Shown: positions 8,221 through 17,292, counted from the first letter of the stretch. The stretch: 52,560 nucleotides of DNA from Bacteroidales bacterium UBA6428 (GCA_002437305.1 DJOW01000048.1:1-52560), one strand, 5' to 3'. Notes: a model not told the origin generated them from the letters alone. Numbers and translations are program-made.

Positions 8221-9675
8221 CTACTTGTTCCTGCGGCTGAAGATCATCATCACCACAGCCAGAATCGGATAGATCTCGACACGCCCGAGAAACATGTCCA
8301 ACGAATACAAAAATTTGGCGGAAGTTGGCTCGGCATTGAAACTGCTCATCGAGCCAAGGTCTCCTACGCAAATTCCCACATTGCTCAAGGAGGTTATGGT
8401 GGCCGTCAAGGCATGGGTATTATCCGGATTGAACACCAGACACACTGCCATAGAGATGGCCACGACCATAAAATACAAGGCTATGTAAAGGATGTGCGGA
8501 GCAATGTCATCCTGACGGACAACCCTGCCGTTCACGCGGGCATCATTGACCGAGGCCGGGTGCAGGGACATCCTGAGCTGGAACTTTATCTCCTTGCAGA
8601 GGAGCAGAACCCTGTCTGCCTTAACACCTCCGGTGGTGGAGCCTGCCATTCCACAGCAGATTGCCATCAGCAAAAGCATGGCCGAAGGCAGTACGGGCCA
8701 AACGCTGTTGTCAGCTATGCTGAAGCCTGTCGAGGAGGCGAAGCTCAGGATGTGGAAGGAACCGGAAAGCAGGGCGTCCACCCAAGAGTCCTCGATCCCG
8801 TGGAGCTTCAGGGACATCGCCACGATCACGCTGGCAACGACCATCGCACCGAGATAAAACTTGAATATCTCATTCTTGAACGGTTTGAGCGACCTTGTGG
8901 CAACAGCCACGAACACCATACCGAAATGTACGGAGGACAACAGCATGAAGACCATTGTGATGAGGTAGATCGGCAACGAATCGAAATAGCCGATGGAATG
9001 GTTTCTTGTGCTGAATCCTCCGGTCGCCACCACACTCATGGCATGGTTGATGGCGTCAAAAGGACCCATGCCGGCAAGCATGTAGAGGACGAAGGAGGCA
9101 AAGACCATTCCGAGATAGACATAGGTGAAGATGTAGACTGTTCTGTTGGCTCCTGAGCGGTACTCCCTCTTGGACAAGGATGAAAGTTCCAGGCTGGTGA
9201 GCCTCAGTCTCATCTGAGACGAACTCGGAATAATCAACAGAAGAAAGACCACGACTCCCAAGCCTCCTATGAAGTGCGTGGAGGAGCGCCAGAAAAGCAG
9301 GCTGTCCGGCAGCGCCTCGACATTGTCCAGAATCGAGAACCCTGTGGTGGTGAAGCCCGAGACACTTTCAAACCATGCGTTTATGATGGTGAACGGCCCT
9401 CCCCAAAGCGCGTACGGCAGCATTCCGAACACGAAGGACAGAAGCCACGAAAGGACGATGATCATGTAGCCGTCCCTCAGGCTGATGGCCGCTGATTTTC
9501 TAACGAATATGAACGGGAATATCCCTACGGTGAATGTGATGGTGAAGCTTATCATCAGGGCGGCCAGAGCGCTGTCGTTGCCGTTCGCCACTGAGACCAA
9601 GATGGACAGGAACATGAACAACGCACTGACAAGCAGAGCGTAGCCCACATTCCTGGAGATCACCTTGACGTTCAT
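8221..9675 (-). CDS. trkH: TrkH-type potassium uptake membrane protein
   Basis: Pore subunit of a Trk/Ktr-type K+ uptake system in the inner membrane. The 484 residues are strongly hydrophobic. P-loop-like repeats with the selectivity-filter pattern are visible: ESVSGFTTTGFS (first), MSVVATGGFSTRN (second), ASSTGFSIADN (third) and SLSNVGICVGDLG (fourth). The segment CCGMAGSTTGGVKADR is the usual gating-loop region, and the tail RVEIYPILAVVM is typical of TrkH. No trkA gene adjoins it in this window. It follows the HAMP protein after 12 bp and precedes the RecD-like helicase by 3 bp, so the three are probably one transcript. Confidence 0.94.
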   Translation of the reverse strand: MNVKVISRNVGYALLVSALFMFLSILVSVANGNDSALAALMISFTITFTVGIFPFIFVRKSAAISLRDGYMIIVLSWLLSFVFGMLPYALWGGPFTIINAWFESVSGFTTTGFSILDNVEALPDSLLFWRSSTHFIGGLGVVVFLLLIIPSSSQMRLRLTSLELSSLSKREYRSGANRTVYIFTYVYLGMVFASFVLYMLAGMGPFDAINHAMSVVATGGFSTRNHSIGYFDSLPIYLITMVFMLLSSVHFGMVFVAVATRSLKPFKNEIFKFYLGAMVVASVIVAMSLKLHGIEDSWVDALLSGSFHILSFASSTGFSIADNSVWPVLPSAMLLLMAICCGMAGSTTGGVKADRVLLLCKEIKFQLRMSLHPASVNDARVNGRVVRQDDIAPHILYIALYFMVVAISMAVCLVFNPDNTHALTATITSLSNVGICVGDLGSMSSFNAEPTSAKFLYSLDMFLGRVEIYPILAVVMMIFSRRNK

Positions 9676-9687
9676 CTGACTAAGCTT

Positions 9688-10614
9688 TTAGTTTTCGCTT
9701 CCGGTGTTGTTTCCTTCCCCGATGACCGGAGCGCCTGTCCGGTCCTCTGTCACGGCGGCCTGAGACACCGCGGCGGTGGATGCGGCGGCCTTGGCACGGA
9801 GATGGGCCACGCGCTTTCGCAGCATCTGGTTCTCCCCCGCCAGTTCGGTGATGCCATCATTAAGTTCCGCCAGCTGGTCATCACCCTCAAAGGTAAAGGA
9901 GTATCTCTTGTTCAACGACCTGTAGTTCCTAAGTCCGGACAACATCCCGTAAATCGGATTCGCATAGTAGGCAAGCAGGAAGAACAGAAGCATCAGCACC
10001 AGCAGCAGTCCAACGCCCACAGCCACCGCACCCGGAATGATGCTCCGGTAGAACCCCCTCTGGAAGGTCAGCGAGTTTTTCTTGAGATCCTCGTAGATGG
10101 CGTTGTTCAGGACATCTATGTAGTGGTTCAGTCTCTTGAACTTAGGCTGAAGACGGTCAAAATACCATGTCCTTGTGTCAATGAAGTCGGAGAGCATGAC
10201 ATCATTGATTTCAAGAGAAGTCAGCATGTAGGCGGAATAGGCGTAGACAACCGAATCCGTCAGGGGGACCATCTTGTCAGAGGTCAAGGAGTTGCGAAGC
10301 GAGTCACAGTGACCCATGAATTCTTTCTGGTGAAAGTCCGGCAGAGTTTTTGACGAATCGTCACCGATCATCGCCAGCAGATCCAGGTTATACCGGTTGG
10401 TGACCTCGGACAGTTTCTGAGCCACATTGACGCTGCGGATGTTGTCAGCGATCAATTCGGACACATAGTCGCTCATCTTGTAGTACTCCATGATGGAGAT
10501 CACGCTGGAGACAAGCAAAGTCACGGCTATGGCGCTGAGGCTCAGCGTCAACTTCATCCTCATCGTGAGCCTGAACTCCTTCAGTCTGTCCACAAGTCTT
10601 CTAAACATTCCCAA
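9688..10614 (-). CDS. membrane sensor-like protein with HAMP domain, no output domain
   Basis: The 308 residues have two membrane segments (about 19-41 and 197-222) enclosing an extracytoplasmic helical region of about 155 residues. That region resembles the four-helix-bundle sensor of chemoreceptors and kinases. After the second helix comes a HAMP-like segment beginning ANPIYGMLSGLRNY and containing GDDQLAELNDGITEL, then a short coiled coil and an Ala/Thr-rich tail. No histidine kinase, cyclase or chemotaxis signalling domain follows. It is the first gene of a likely operon with trkH and a RecD-like helicase, behind a promoter at 10632-10639. Its role is unknown; signalling through a partner protein is an inference. 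Confidence 0.72.
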   Translation of the reverse strand: MGMFRRLVDRLKEFRLTMRMKLTLSLSAIAVTLLVSSVISIMEYYKMSDYVSELIADNIRSVNVAQKLSEVTNRYNLDLLAMIGDDSSKTLPDFHQKEFMGHCDSLRNSLTSDKMVPLTDSVVYAYSAYMLTSLEINDVMLSDFIDTRTWYFDRLQPKFKRLNHYIDVLNNAIYEDLKKNSLTFQRGFYRSIIPGAVAVGVGLLLVLMLLFFLLAYYANPIYGMLSGLRNYRSLNKRYSFTFEGDDQLAELNDGITELAGENQMLRKRVAHLRAKAAASTAAVSQAAVTEDRTGAPVIGEGNNTGSEN

Positions 10615-10631
10615 TCTGTACGTTCAACCTG

Positions 10632-10639
10632 CAAACTTA
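10632..10639 (-). promoter_or_regulatory. -7 box for the HAMP-trkH-helicase operon
   Basis: The minus strand reads TAAGTTTG followed by C, a perfect TAnnTTTG. It sits 18 bp upstream of the ATG of the HAMP protein gene, implying a short leader. Confidence 0.6.
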
Positions 10640-10698
10640 CACAAAAATCACGACAAAAGAAAAGCCTACATTTTGTCTTTTTACCCGTTTGCAAAATG

Positions 10699-10726
10699 CC
10701 GGCACGGGACCTGGCTTTCCTGCCGG
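10699..10726 (-). terminator. weak terminator candidate after the DUF5723 gene
   Basis: Arms CCGGCA (10699-10704) and TGCCGG (10721-10726) form a 6 bp stem with a 16 nt loop downstream of the DUF5723 stop. On the minus strand it is followed by CATTTTGC, a poor U-tract, so this is only a candidate. Confidence 0.3.
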
Positions 10727-10742
10727 AGAGCAGAGGGGCCGC

Positions 10743-12104
10743 CTACCATGTCACATTCACTCCGAAGATGAAACCGCCGTTGAAATTGCCGATCGGAAAA
10801 CCTTGCGGGCTGAATTTGCCTATAAGAAGATTATCCGCTCCCAAAGTCAGAGTCACAAAAGGAATGCGGACATTCAGCATCGCACCTGTTGCAAAGCCAT
10901 AAGTGCCAATCCCGCAACTGGCCACAAGCTCAAGGCAATTGAACGGGTTATAAGCCAATGAAGCCCGTCCATCCACAACAGGAACGACTGAGCTGTACCG
11001 GTACGACCCCATCAAGCCGATCGACAGAGGATCCGCCACACGGTACCTGGCGCCCAGACGAGCCGTGAACGGCACCATTCTGAACTCATTGCGGCCGCTT
11101 CTTTTTCTGAACTGAAACACTTCGACAAGCTCATCGGAAGCATCGGAGATCTCATCTCCGATGGAACTGCCGTCTCCGCTGACGGGAATGTTCTTCTTTC
11201 CTTCGAACGTCCACTTGTTGTTTGTGTAGCCCCGGACGTTGTTGAACCACCACATCATTCCGATGTCCGTCAAAGATGCGGAGAGCTCAAGCCTATCGAG
11301 TTCGTATTTCAGGCCAAAATCAGCGGCGACGCCGATGCCGTTCACTCCGAGCCTTGCTGAGTACTCGGAGCCTCCGAAGTCTATTATGTCGGAATAGTTT
11401 CCCGCCATAGACTCGGTAGTCTTTACCTTGATGCCGTCATAGGCACCTGTCAGACGGCCTACCGCGGACACAGACCATTGCCGTCCATCGAAACTTGCAT
11501 TCAACTTGTCAAGCCTCGCATTGAAATCAGCAAGGCCAAGCAAACCTTTCAACTTTGTGCCGATGGTAAGCCTCCCTTTCTTGTAGGAGGAGGCAAAACC
11601 CAGCTCGGCGTAAGACGTGGCCTGCACACGAAGTCCGGAAAGATCGTAGGAGCCGCACTGCGAGGTCCCGGTCTTCAGGAACCTGAACAGGTCATACGGT
11701 ACGGCGCCGTCGACTGACGCCCGGATTGACAGGTCGATGATATTGTAAATATCACCTTTTTTCAGCCCGATCGCGAAAATGTTGGTTGACGCGTCAACCG
11801 AGATTTTGTTGAACCTCTTGTCAAGGGAGCCAAGGAACTCATCGGCCGAGATGTCGGGGTGAAGGAATGTGACAAGCTCACCGTTGCGAGGGTAAAGAAG
11901 GTTGCCCAGTCCCAGGTCGCTTTGAAAACTTACCGAGGAGGCTCCCAAAGCGGGAAGGGAGACAAAACTGTAATCTGGATGAAACGCGGGATTAAGCCTG
12001 TAGGCCGATGCGTATCCGACGGAAAAATACCCTGTCTGGAAATCCGTTCCGGAAGAGAGCACACAAATGCCGGCGGCGACCAAAAAAGCGGATAGTCTTT
12101 TCAT
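10743..12104 (-). CDS. DUF5723 family outer-membrane protein
   Basis: The 453 residues have a signal peptide (about 1-20) and match my recollection of the Bacteroidota DUF5723 family: an N-terminal QTGYFSVGYASAYRLNPAFH segment, then alternating hydrophobic strands typical of a beta-barrel of the PorV/FadL-like type. The C-terminus ends in strand-like sequence with terminal TW, as expected for an outer-membrane barrel. The ATG overlaps the stop of the upstream lipoprotein gene by 4 bp (ATGA), which implies translational coupling and a joint function. The function of the family is not established; an outer-membrane location is an inference from sequence. Confidence 0.75.
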   Translation of the reverse strand: MKRLSAFLVAAGICVLSSGTDFQTGYFSVGYASAYRLNPAFHPDYSFVSLPALGASSVSFQSDLGLGNLLYPRNGELVTFLHPDISADEFLGSLDKRFNKISVDASTNIFAIGLKKGDIYNIIDLSIRASVDGAVPYDLFRFLKTGTSQCGSYDLSGLRVQATSYAELGFASSYKKGRLTIGTKLKGLLGLADFNARLDKLNASFDGRQWSVSAVGRLTGAYDGIKVKTTESMAGNYSDIIDFGGSEYSARLGVNGIGVAADFGLKYELDRLELSASLTDIGMMWWFNNVRGYTNNKWTFEGKKNIPVSGDGSSIGDEISDASDELVEVFQFRKRSGRNEFRMVPFTARLGARYRVADPLSIGLMGSYRYSSVVPVVDGRASLAYNPFNCLELVASCGIGTYGFATGAMLNVRIPFVTLTLGADNLLIGKFSPQGFPIGNFNGGFIFGVNVTW

Positions 12105-12775
12105 TCCTTGAAAAATGTTATGCCGTCAGGAAAAACCAAATAAGAATCAACAATCTGAAAACCTTGTTCCTTGGCGACAAATGTTCCGGAAGCAGGTACA
12201 TCGTCAAAAAGAAAATCGATGTGGAAGCCATCGAAATCCACCACTCCGTTTCTCGGTGCCACCTTGATGGCCATGTTTGATTTTGATGGAACCAGCCTGT
12301 CACCGGCCGGAATTGAAGAGACTGCGTCGGCCTTGACATGCTCAAGGACATTCCCGTCCGAGTCAATCGCGGAGACCTTGCATATAAAGGACATAGGCAA
12401 AGAGTTGCGAAGCTCCATCCGGAACTCCACCGAATTGACCCGGATGTTCTCTGTGTCCACATCGGCCAAACCTTTTACATCGAAAGAGCCCAGCAAGGTG
12501 TTGGCCGGGAACGCTCCTTGGTAAGTGAAAAGATAGCCATCCTCTCCCCACTTGCTAAAAAACTTGCGGGAGACCTGGGTCAGCATCGAGTCAAGCGGGA
12601 CAGCCTGAAAATCTCCAACAGGGAATTCCAGGCCGGTCCCGACATTGACGCTCATGCTGATGTCATGGACATTGACATCGTACTTGTCATCGACAAAGGA
12701 ACAAGCCGCGCAAATGCACAGGAAGGCAGACATGGCAAGGCTTCCTATTGTCTTGGTGAAAAATGAGTAGCTCAT
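12101..12775 (-). CDS. putative lipoprotein coupled to the DUF5723 protein
   Basis: Unrecognised 224-residue exported protein. The N-terminus is a signal peptide ending in a lipobox-like ICAACS, so Cys at about residue 25 is the likely lipidated residue. The remainder is soluble and beta-rich, with no cysteine pattern or catalytic motif that I recognise. It starts 23 bp after the porin stop and overlaps the DUF5723 gene by 4 bp. The pair probably works together at the outer membrane (inference). Confidence 0.65.
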   Translation of the reverse strand: MSYSFFTKTIGSLAMSAFLCICAACSFVDDKYDVNVHDISMSVNVGTGLEFPVGDFQAVPLDSMLTQVSRKFFSKWGEDGYLFTYQGAFPANTLLGSFDVKGLADVDTENIRVNSVEFRMELRNSLPMSFICKVSAIDSDGNVLEHVKADAVSSIPAGDRLVPSKSNMAIKVAPRNGVVDFDGFHIDFLFDDVPASGTFVAKEQGFQIVDSYLVFPDGITFFKE

Positions 12776-12798
12776 AGGTTCTGAAAATATAGGAGAAA

Positions 12799-14073
12799 TC
12801 AGAAAGTGAACTTGACAAGAGCCTGGACGCGGTGGTTGGTTATCCAGTGGAGGTTGTCCTTGGCGAGGCCGTCGGCGCCGATGTACTTCTTTCCGTCAAC
12901 AGTCTTGTAGTCACCGTATTGAACGCTTGTAAGCTCATATTCAAGACCTATGGCGAACTTGCCGATGTTGCGGACCACAGTAGGAGTGAGCCTGTACATC
13001 TGGTTCATGTTCGAGAAGCTGTTCTTGCTGAAATAAAGGTTGGCGGCGGGAGCGTAGCCGTCCTTGGCGCCGTAAAGGTCGTCCTTTGTTCCGAAATTCT
13101 TGACGTAGCCGCCGAAAAGGATCCACTGCGTCTTTTTGCCGTACATAAGGCTGACCCACGTGGAGGAGTTGCGGGTAGGGGTATATTCATAGCTGACACC
13201 GTCAGACTTAAGCCCTGAGATTCCATAGCCGCCGTTGAGGTTGACATGCTCGCCGGCCTCGGCGAAAACGCTCTTGACCTTGGCCGAGAACATACCGTTC
13301 TTATAATGTCCGAAGAAGAAAGGAGACACAGTCGTTATGCGGTCATCAACCTTGACAGTGCCGTTGTTGGCTCTTGGCTTGATGGAGAGCGCGTTTACTC
13401 CAGCCCTGAGGAGGAGACCGGACTTCTTGTAGTTCAAACCGAGATAGATCTCAGGAGTGCAGGCGTCCTTGATGTAGTTGGCCGAGGCTCCCGAAGGGCC
13501 GGCCGACACATACTGCATCTGCCAGATGGCGGATCCTGTCAAAGACAGTGTCTCATTGAGCTTGTAGTCGAGCTTGACCTGAGGGGTGCGGCTGAAAGGG
13601 CCGAAAGGCGCTCCTGAGTTGAGCGAGAAAATATCAGGCAAGTCAGCCGCGATCGGGTGCCAAGCCTGGCCGGCGGTGACAAGCCATCCGTTCTTTCCCA
13701 CAGTGACGTAGGCCTGGCGGAGACGCAGGACAGCGGTTCCGGTGGCTCCGGTGAGGCCATTGTAGAAGTCGGTCTCGATCTTGGCACCGAACTTCAGACC
13801 GTTATATTCATACCCGGTCACATTTAGTCCGACTCTGGAGGTGATGGCGGCGAAGCGGAAGGAGCTCTGATCATTCAGATCGACATCTTCCTTCTTGTTC
13901 ACATCCTTCGGAAGGTAGAAAAAGAGATCCTCTGTTCCGGCCACACTCTCACGCGTGTCAAAAGCGTAATAGTTTCGGATAAATCCGTAGACACCCACCT
14001 TTGGACTTGTCTCCTGGGCGCCGAGCGAGGCGCAAACCGCCAAAGCGGCAATAGAAGTGACAATCTTGTTCAT
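12799..14073 (-). CDS. outer-membrane porin, DcaP-like
   Basis: A 424-residue beta-barrel protein with a signal peptide (about 1-19, cleavage after SLGAQ). The sequence begins VGVYGFIRNYYAFDTRES and has alternating strands, the GQAWHP and GAPFGPFSRTPQVKLDY segments, and a terminal aromatic (ALVKFTF). This pattern is typical of the DcaP-like porins of Bacteroidota. Members of the wider family pass small anionic solutes such as dicarboxylates. The adjacent upstream gene is a SLC13/DASS anion transporter, which fits delivery of a dicarboxylate-type substrate, although a terminator hairpin lies between them. The substrate is inferred from context. Confidence 0.78.
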   Translation of the reverse strand: MNKIVTSIAALAVCASLGAQETSPKVGVYGFIRNYYAFDTRESVAGTEDLFFYLPKDVNKKEDVDLNDQSSFRFAAITSRVGLNVTGYEYNGLKFGAKIETDFYNGLTGATGTAVLRLRQAYVTVGKNGWLVTAGQAWHPIAADLPDIFSLNSGAPFGPFSRTPQVKLDYKLNETLSLTGSAIWQMQYVSAGPSGASANYIKDACTPEIYLGLNYKKSGLLLRAGVNALSIKPRANNGTVKVDDRITTVSPFFFGHYKNGMFSAKVKSVFAEAGEHVNLNGGYGISGLKSDGVSYEYTPTRNSSTWVSLMYGKKTQWILFGGYVKNFGTKDDLYGAKDGYAPAANLYFSKNSFSNMNQMYRLTPTVVRNIGKFAIGLEYELTSVQYGDYKTVDGKKYIGADGLAKDNLHWITNHRVQALVKFTF

Positions 14074-14120
14074 TTGAATAACTATTAAATAACTACTAAC
14101 TAATATTATACATAAAGACT

Positions 14121-14153
14121 TGAAAAGCCGCCTCGGTACTTTGCCGAGGCAGC
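14121..14153 (-). terminator. rho-independent terminator after the DASS transporter gene
   Basis: The 10 bp stem GCCGCCTCGG (14127-14136) / CCGAGGCAGC (14144-14153) has one G-T wobble and a 7 nt loop. On the minus strand it is followed by TTTTCA. It lies between the DASS transporter gene and the porin gene, so porin transcription needs read-through or its own promoter. Confidence 0.75.
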
Positions 14154-14174
14154 TTCCCTAACATTATTGAATTA

Positions 14175-15626
14175 TTACTGCGCGAACGGGAAAAGTTTGG
14201 TGAGCCAGAAGAATCCGAACACAAATCCTACCACACCAATGATCAGACCGACCTTCGCCATATCCTTTGTGCCCACAAGCCCGGTTGACGCCGCGATGGC
14301 GTTCGGCGGTGTGGAGATCGGGAACAGCATCGCGACTGACGCGCAGACCGCGATGAATATGATCATAGCCTGCGTTCCGCCCATTGCGACAAACGCGGCG
14401 TTGTTGGCGGCTTCCGGATCGGCCATACCCTCAGCGACAACGATAAGGATCGGGATAAGCAGGGCCGCGGTTGCGGAGTTGCTGATGAAGTTCGAAAGGA
14501 AATAGCAGACGAAACCGGCCACCAACAGCACAAGAATGACGGACATCGATCCGAAAGGAATCGCGGTGATGAGAACCTTGGCGAGACCTGTGTCCTGAAG
14601 AAGATAGCCGAGAGCGAAACCTCCGGCAACGAGCCAAAGCACAGACCAGTTGATCTCCTTGATCTCCTCCTTTCCGAAGAGGCCTGTGGCTGTGAAAACT
14701 GAAAGAGGAATGAGAGCGACGACATTCGAACTGATGTGATGAAGCTGCTCAGTGGCCCAAAGAAGGATGGTTATGATGAATGTAGCCCACACAAGTTTGC
14801 TCTTCCAATCCTTCTTTTTGTCGTTCGCAGGGATCTCAAGCACGAGTTTTTGGGTCTTGAACGGGAAGAACGCGAGGAGGAGAACCCAGGCCAGAAGGAT
14901 CATGATGATCACATAAGGAATCATGTGGATGCACCAGTCTCCAAAAGAGACATCGATGCCGGCCTGCTCAAGATAGCCCTTGGCCGTAGCGTTTGGAGGA
15001 GTTCCGATAGGGGTTCCTATGCCACCGAGGTTGGCGGCTACAGGAATAGAGAGGGCGAGACCGATCTTTCCCTTGTCATCGCTGGGAAGCTTTGAAAGCA
15101 CAGGGGCGAGGAACGCGAGCATCATGGCCGCGGTGGCGGTGTTGCTCATGAACATCGAGAACACAGAGATGATTATGAGGAATCCCAAAAGCACCATTTT
15201 AGGCTTTGTTCCGAAGATGCTCAGCAGGGATTTTGCCAGCGTGACGTCAAGTCCGAACCTTTCGGCCATAATCGCGAGCACGAAACCGCCGAGGAACAGC
15301 ATGACAACCGGGTCGGCGAACGAGGACATTATCTTCTTGTAGCTTACAAGCTGGCCAAACTCAGGATCACAGAAGAATCCGAGTCCCTTGTCTGAGACGG
15401 TCAGCAGGGCCACCACTATGATCATCACGGAAGTCGCCCAGTTCGGAATGATCTCAAACATCCACATCAACGCGGCGAACACGAACAGGGCGATCACACG
15501 CTGCTGCACAACAGTCAGCGCATCGATGCCGAAGAATGAGACAGGCACACACCACAGGAAGAGTGTGACCAGAAGAACGATTGGCAGAAGCACACAGTAC
15601 TTCACGTTGAATTTCTTTTCAGCCAT
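14175..15626 (-). CDS. DASS/SLC13 family anion (dicarboxylate-type) : Na+ symporter
   Basis: An inner-membrane transporter of 483 residues with about 11-13 hydrophobic segments. The two family SNT motifs are visible: MFMSNTATAAMML and the second repeat SNFISNSATAALLIP. After the first comes NLGGIGTPIGTPPNATAKG and after the second SVAMLFPISTPPNAIA. These bind the Na+ ions and the carboxylate in known members. The substrate cannot be fixed from sequence; C4-dicarboxylates, citrate or sulfate are used within the family. It follows the M49-like lipoprotein gene after 21 bp and ends at a terminator. Confidence 0.9.
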   Translation of the reverse strand: MAEKKFNVKYCVLLPIVLLVTLFLWCVPVSFFGIDALTVVQQRVIALFVFAALMWMFEIIPNWATSVMIIVVALLTVSDKGLGFFCDPEFGQLVSYKKIMSSFADPVVMLFLGGFVLAIMAERFGLDVTLAKSLLSIFGTKPKMVLLGFLIIISVFSMFMSNTATAAMMLAFLAPVLSKLPSDDKGKIGLALSIPVAANLGGIGTPIGTPPNATAKGYLEQAGIDVSFGDWCIHMIPYVIIMILLAWVLLLAFFPFKTQKLVLEIPANDKKKDWKSKLVWATFIITILLWATEQLHHISSNVVALIPLSVFTATGLFGKEEIKEINWSVLWLVAGGFALGYLLQDTGLAKVLITAIPFGSMSVILVLLVAGFVCYFLSNFISNSATAALLIPILIVVAEGMADPEAANNAAFVAMGGTQAMIIFIAVCASVAMLFPISTPPNAIAASTGLVGTKDMAKVGLIIGVVGFVFGFFWLTKLFPFAQ

Positions 15627-15647
15627 TTCAATAGTATTGATTGTTAA

Positions 15648-17246
15648 TTATTTCTGGAATTCGAACCTCAGATCGATCGGTATGTTCTCAAGACGGATGT
15701 TCATAAGGTCGGCCTTGAAATCTTCTGACATGACACAGTACTGGGTCTCGAACCTCTCCGCGAACTCATGGTCTCCGGTAGCCTGGGTCTTGATGGCGAT
15801 TGCGGTGAACTCTGCGACAAGAGAAAGCGTCTTCTCGTAGTCAATTGAATATTTCCCGCTGTCTCCACGCTTGAAGGCTCCGTTCTGATTCAGATAGTTG
15901 AAGAGCATCACATAAGCTCTTCCCAGCTGCGAGGCCTCTCCGAAACGCTCGGAACGAATGAGGTTAGCCACAAATGTGGTGATGGCATCCTCCTTGGTGA
16001 CAAGAGTAGGAATCCTGTGATCGTCCAGAAGCCTGCAGACAAGATAAAGCCCGAGAGCGTTCGCCTTGGCGTCCTCCCATGTCAGGGCCTTGTTGCCGAG
16101 AGCCTCATCGACCTCGCCCTTTCCATTGACCGTCTCCTTGACCCCGAGCCCGTGGGAGATCTCCCGGAACACTATGTTCCAGTAAAAGGCCTCCTCGCTG
16201 AGATGATCCTGCTGGTCCGGAGTGAGGACCACGATGCCGACTGGGTTGACAATTCTGTTGAACTTCTCCGACATGATGTTGCGCAGAATGGCGGTACGGG
16301 TTCCGGCCTTGGCCTGAACATCCTCATTATAAGGGAGATTCAGAGCGATAAGCTTAATGCCGGCGTTTGCGTGGCCCGAGCAGTAGATGGCATCGTAGGC
16401 GTAGATCTCAGACTCTCCGCCAGGCACGAAGGTCTTGTACTGATCCTCGCAAGGAATCAGTCTCTGGAATTCCGGGAGCATGGACTTGAACTGATCCAGC
16501 ACCTCGGTACGCTTGAGATCCTTGAGAAGCACATAAGCCTCATAGGACGCCTTCAGCCCGTAAAGCTGGTCGTCATTGATCTCGTCCGGCCCGATGATAA
16601 GATCCATCTTGCTGTCAGTCATCTCCAGCCATGCGAGATCGCTGTCGTAGTAATAGTCAGTCCTCAAGGCGTCGATCTTCTTTAGAAGGTAATTGCGCAC
16701 GCTTGGCTTGATGGTTATGTCCGCCGCCGCCTTAAGGTAATTGCAGATCTTGTCGATGTTGTACTTGTAAGCGTCATGGTACCAAACGGAAGTGAGCTTA
16801 CCGTCCTTCCCGCGCCTGATGAGTGAATATGGGCTTGTCTTCACCGGATCGGCAAGCGAGTCGAACTCAGCGGCGGTCATGTCCTTCGGGTAGAAATTGG
16901 CCCCGAGCGGAAGCTCTCCGAAACCACTGATGAAAGCAGAGCCGTCAAGACGGTCCCAAGGACCGTAGTTGATGAGGGCATAATCTCTCAAGTCAACATC
17001 TTTCAGGTTCTCGATCAAGGTCTTGTCTCCGAAATACTGTTTCCAGTAGATGCTGTCGACCTGATCAGCCGCAAATTTGTAAAGATTAAGGACTTCCTTG
17101 CCATTGTCCGTAATTCCGGAAAGGTCTGGCGACTCTATTTTAACGAGCGCGTAGGAATCGACCTTCCTCTGGACAACGGTCTTAGGCTTCGTGTCACAGG
17201 AAGCCAGAAGCAGGATAAGAAATAATGCCAGAGCGGTTCTTTTCAT
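15648..17246 (-). CDS. M49 (dipeptidyl-peptidase III)-like lipoprotein with altered metal site
   Basis: A 532-residue lipoprotein: signal peptide with lipobox LLLASC (Cys about residue 17), then an alpha-rich body resembling the M49 peptidase-like Zn hydrolases of Bacteroidota. The place of the HExxH zinc motif is FREISHGLG, with Arg361 where the first His should be; Glu362 and His365 remain. The second motif, usually EExxAD/E, is WEDAKAN, with Asp392 and Asn396 at the usual acidic positions. The site is therefore degenerate and activity is doubtful. The gene is the first of an operon with the DASS transporter, behind a promoter at 17293-17300. An M49-type fold is my reading by motif context; a binding role is an inference. 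Confidence 0.72.
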   Translation of the reverse strand: MKRTALALFLILLLASCDTKPKTVVQRKVDSYALVKIESPDLSGITDNGKEVLNLYKFAADQVDSIYWKQYFGDKTLIENLKDVDLRDYALINYGPWDRLDGSAFISGFGELPLGANFYPKDMTAAEFDSLADPVKTSPYSLIRRGKDGKLTSVWYHDAYKYNIDKICNYLKAAADITIKPSVRNYLLKKIDALRTDYYYDSDLAWLEMTDSKMDLIIGPDEINDDQLYGLKASYEAYVLLKDLKRTEVLDQFKSMLPEFQRLIPCEDQYKTFVPGGESEIYAYDAIYCSGHANAGIKLIALNLPYNEDVQAKAGTRTAILRNIMSEKFNRIVNPVGIVVLTPDQQDHLSEEAFYWNIVFREISHGLGVKETVNGKGEVDEALGNKALTWEDAKANALGLYLVCRLLDDHRIPTLVTKEDAITTFVANLIRSERFGEASQLGRAYVMLFNYLNQNGAFKRGDSGKYSIDYEKTLSLVAEFTAIAIKTQATGDHEFAERFETQYCVMSEDFKADLMNIRLENIPIDLRFEFQK

Positions 17247-17292
17247 TTCAAGAATGTGTTATTATAATTAATGATCATACCCGTTTATCCTG

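Noticed and set aside
7525..9156. Plus-strand open frame of 543 codons opposite trkH and the RecD-like gene
   Set aside because: Its translation is rich in His, Asp, Gly and Arg with no domain, and it lies entirely opposite two well-supported genes; it is a GC-driven shadow.
14074..14120. A promoter for the porin gene
   Set aside because: No TAnnTTTG box on the minus strand in this gap.
16017..16685. Plus-strand frame of 222 codons opposite the M49-like gene
   Set aside because: No signal, promoter or family match; antisense shadow of a coherent lipoprotein.
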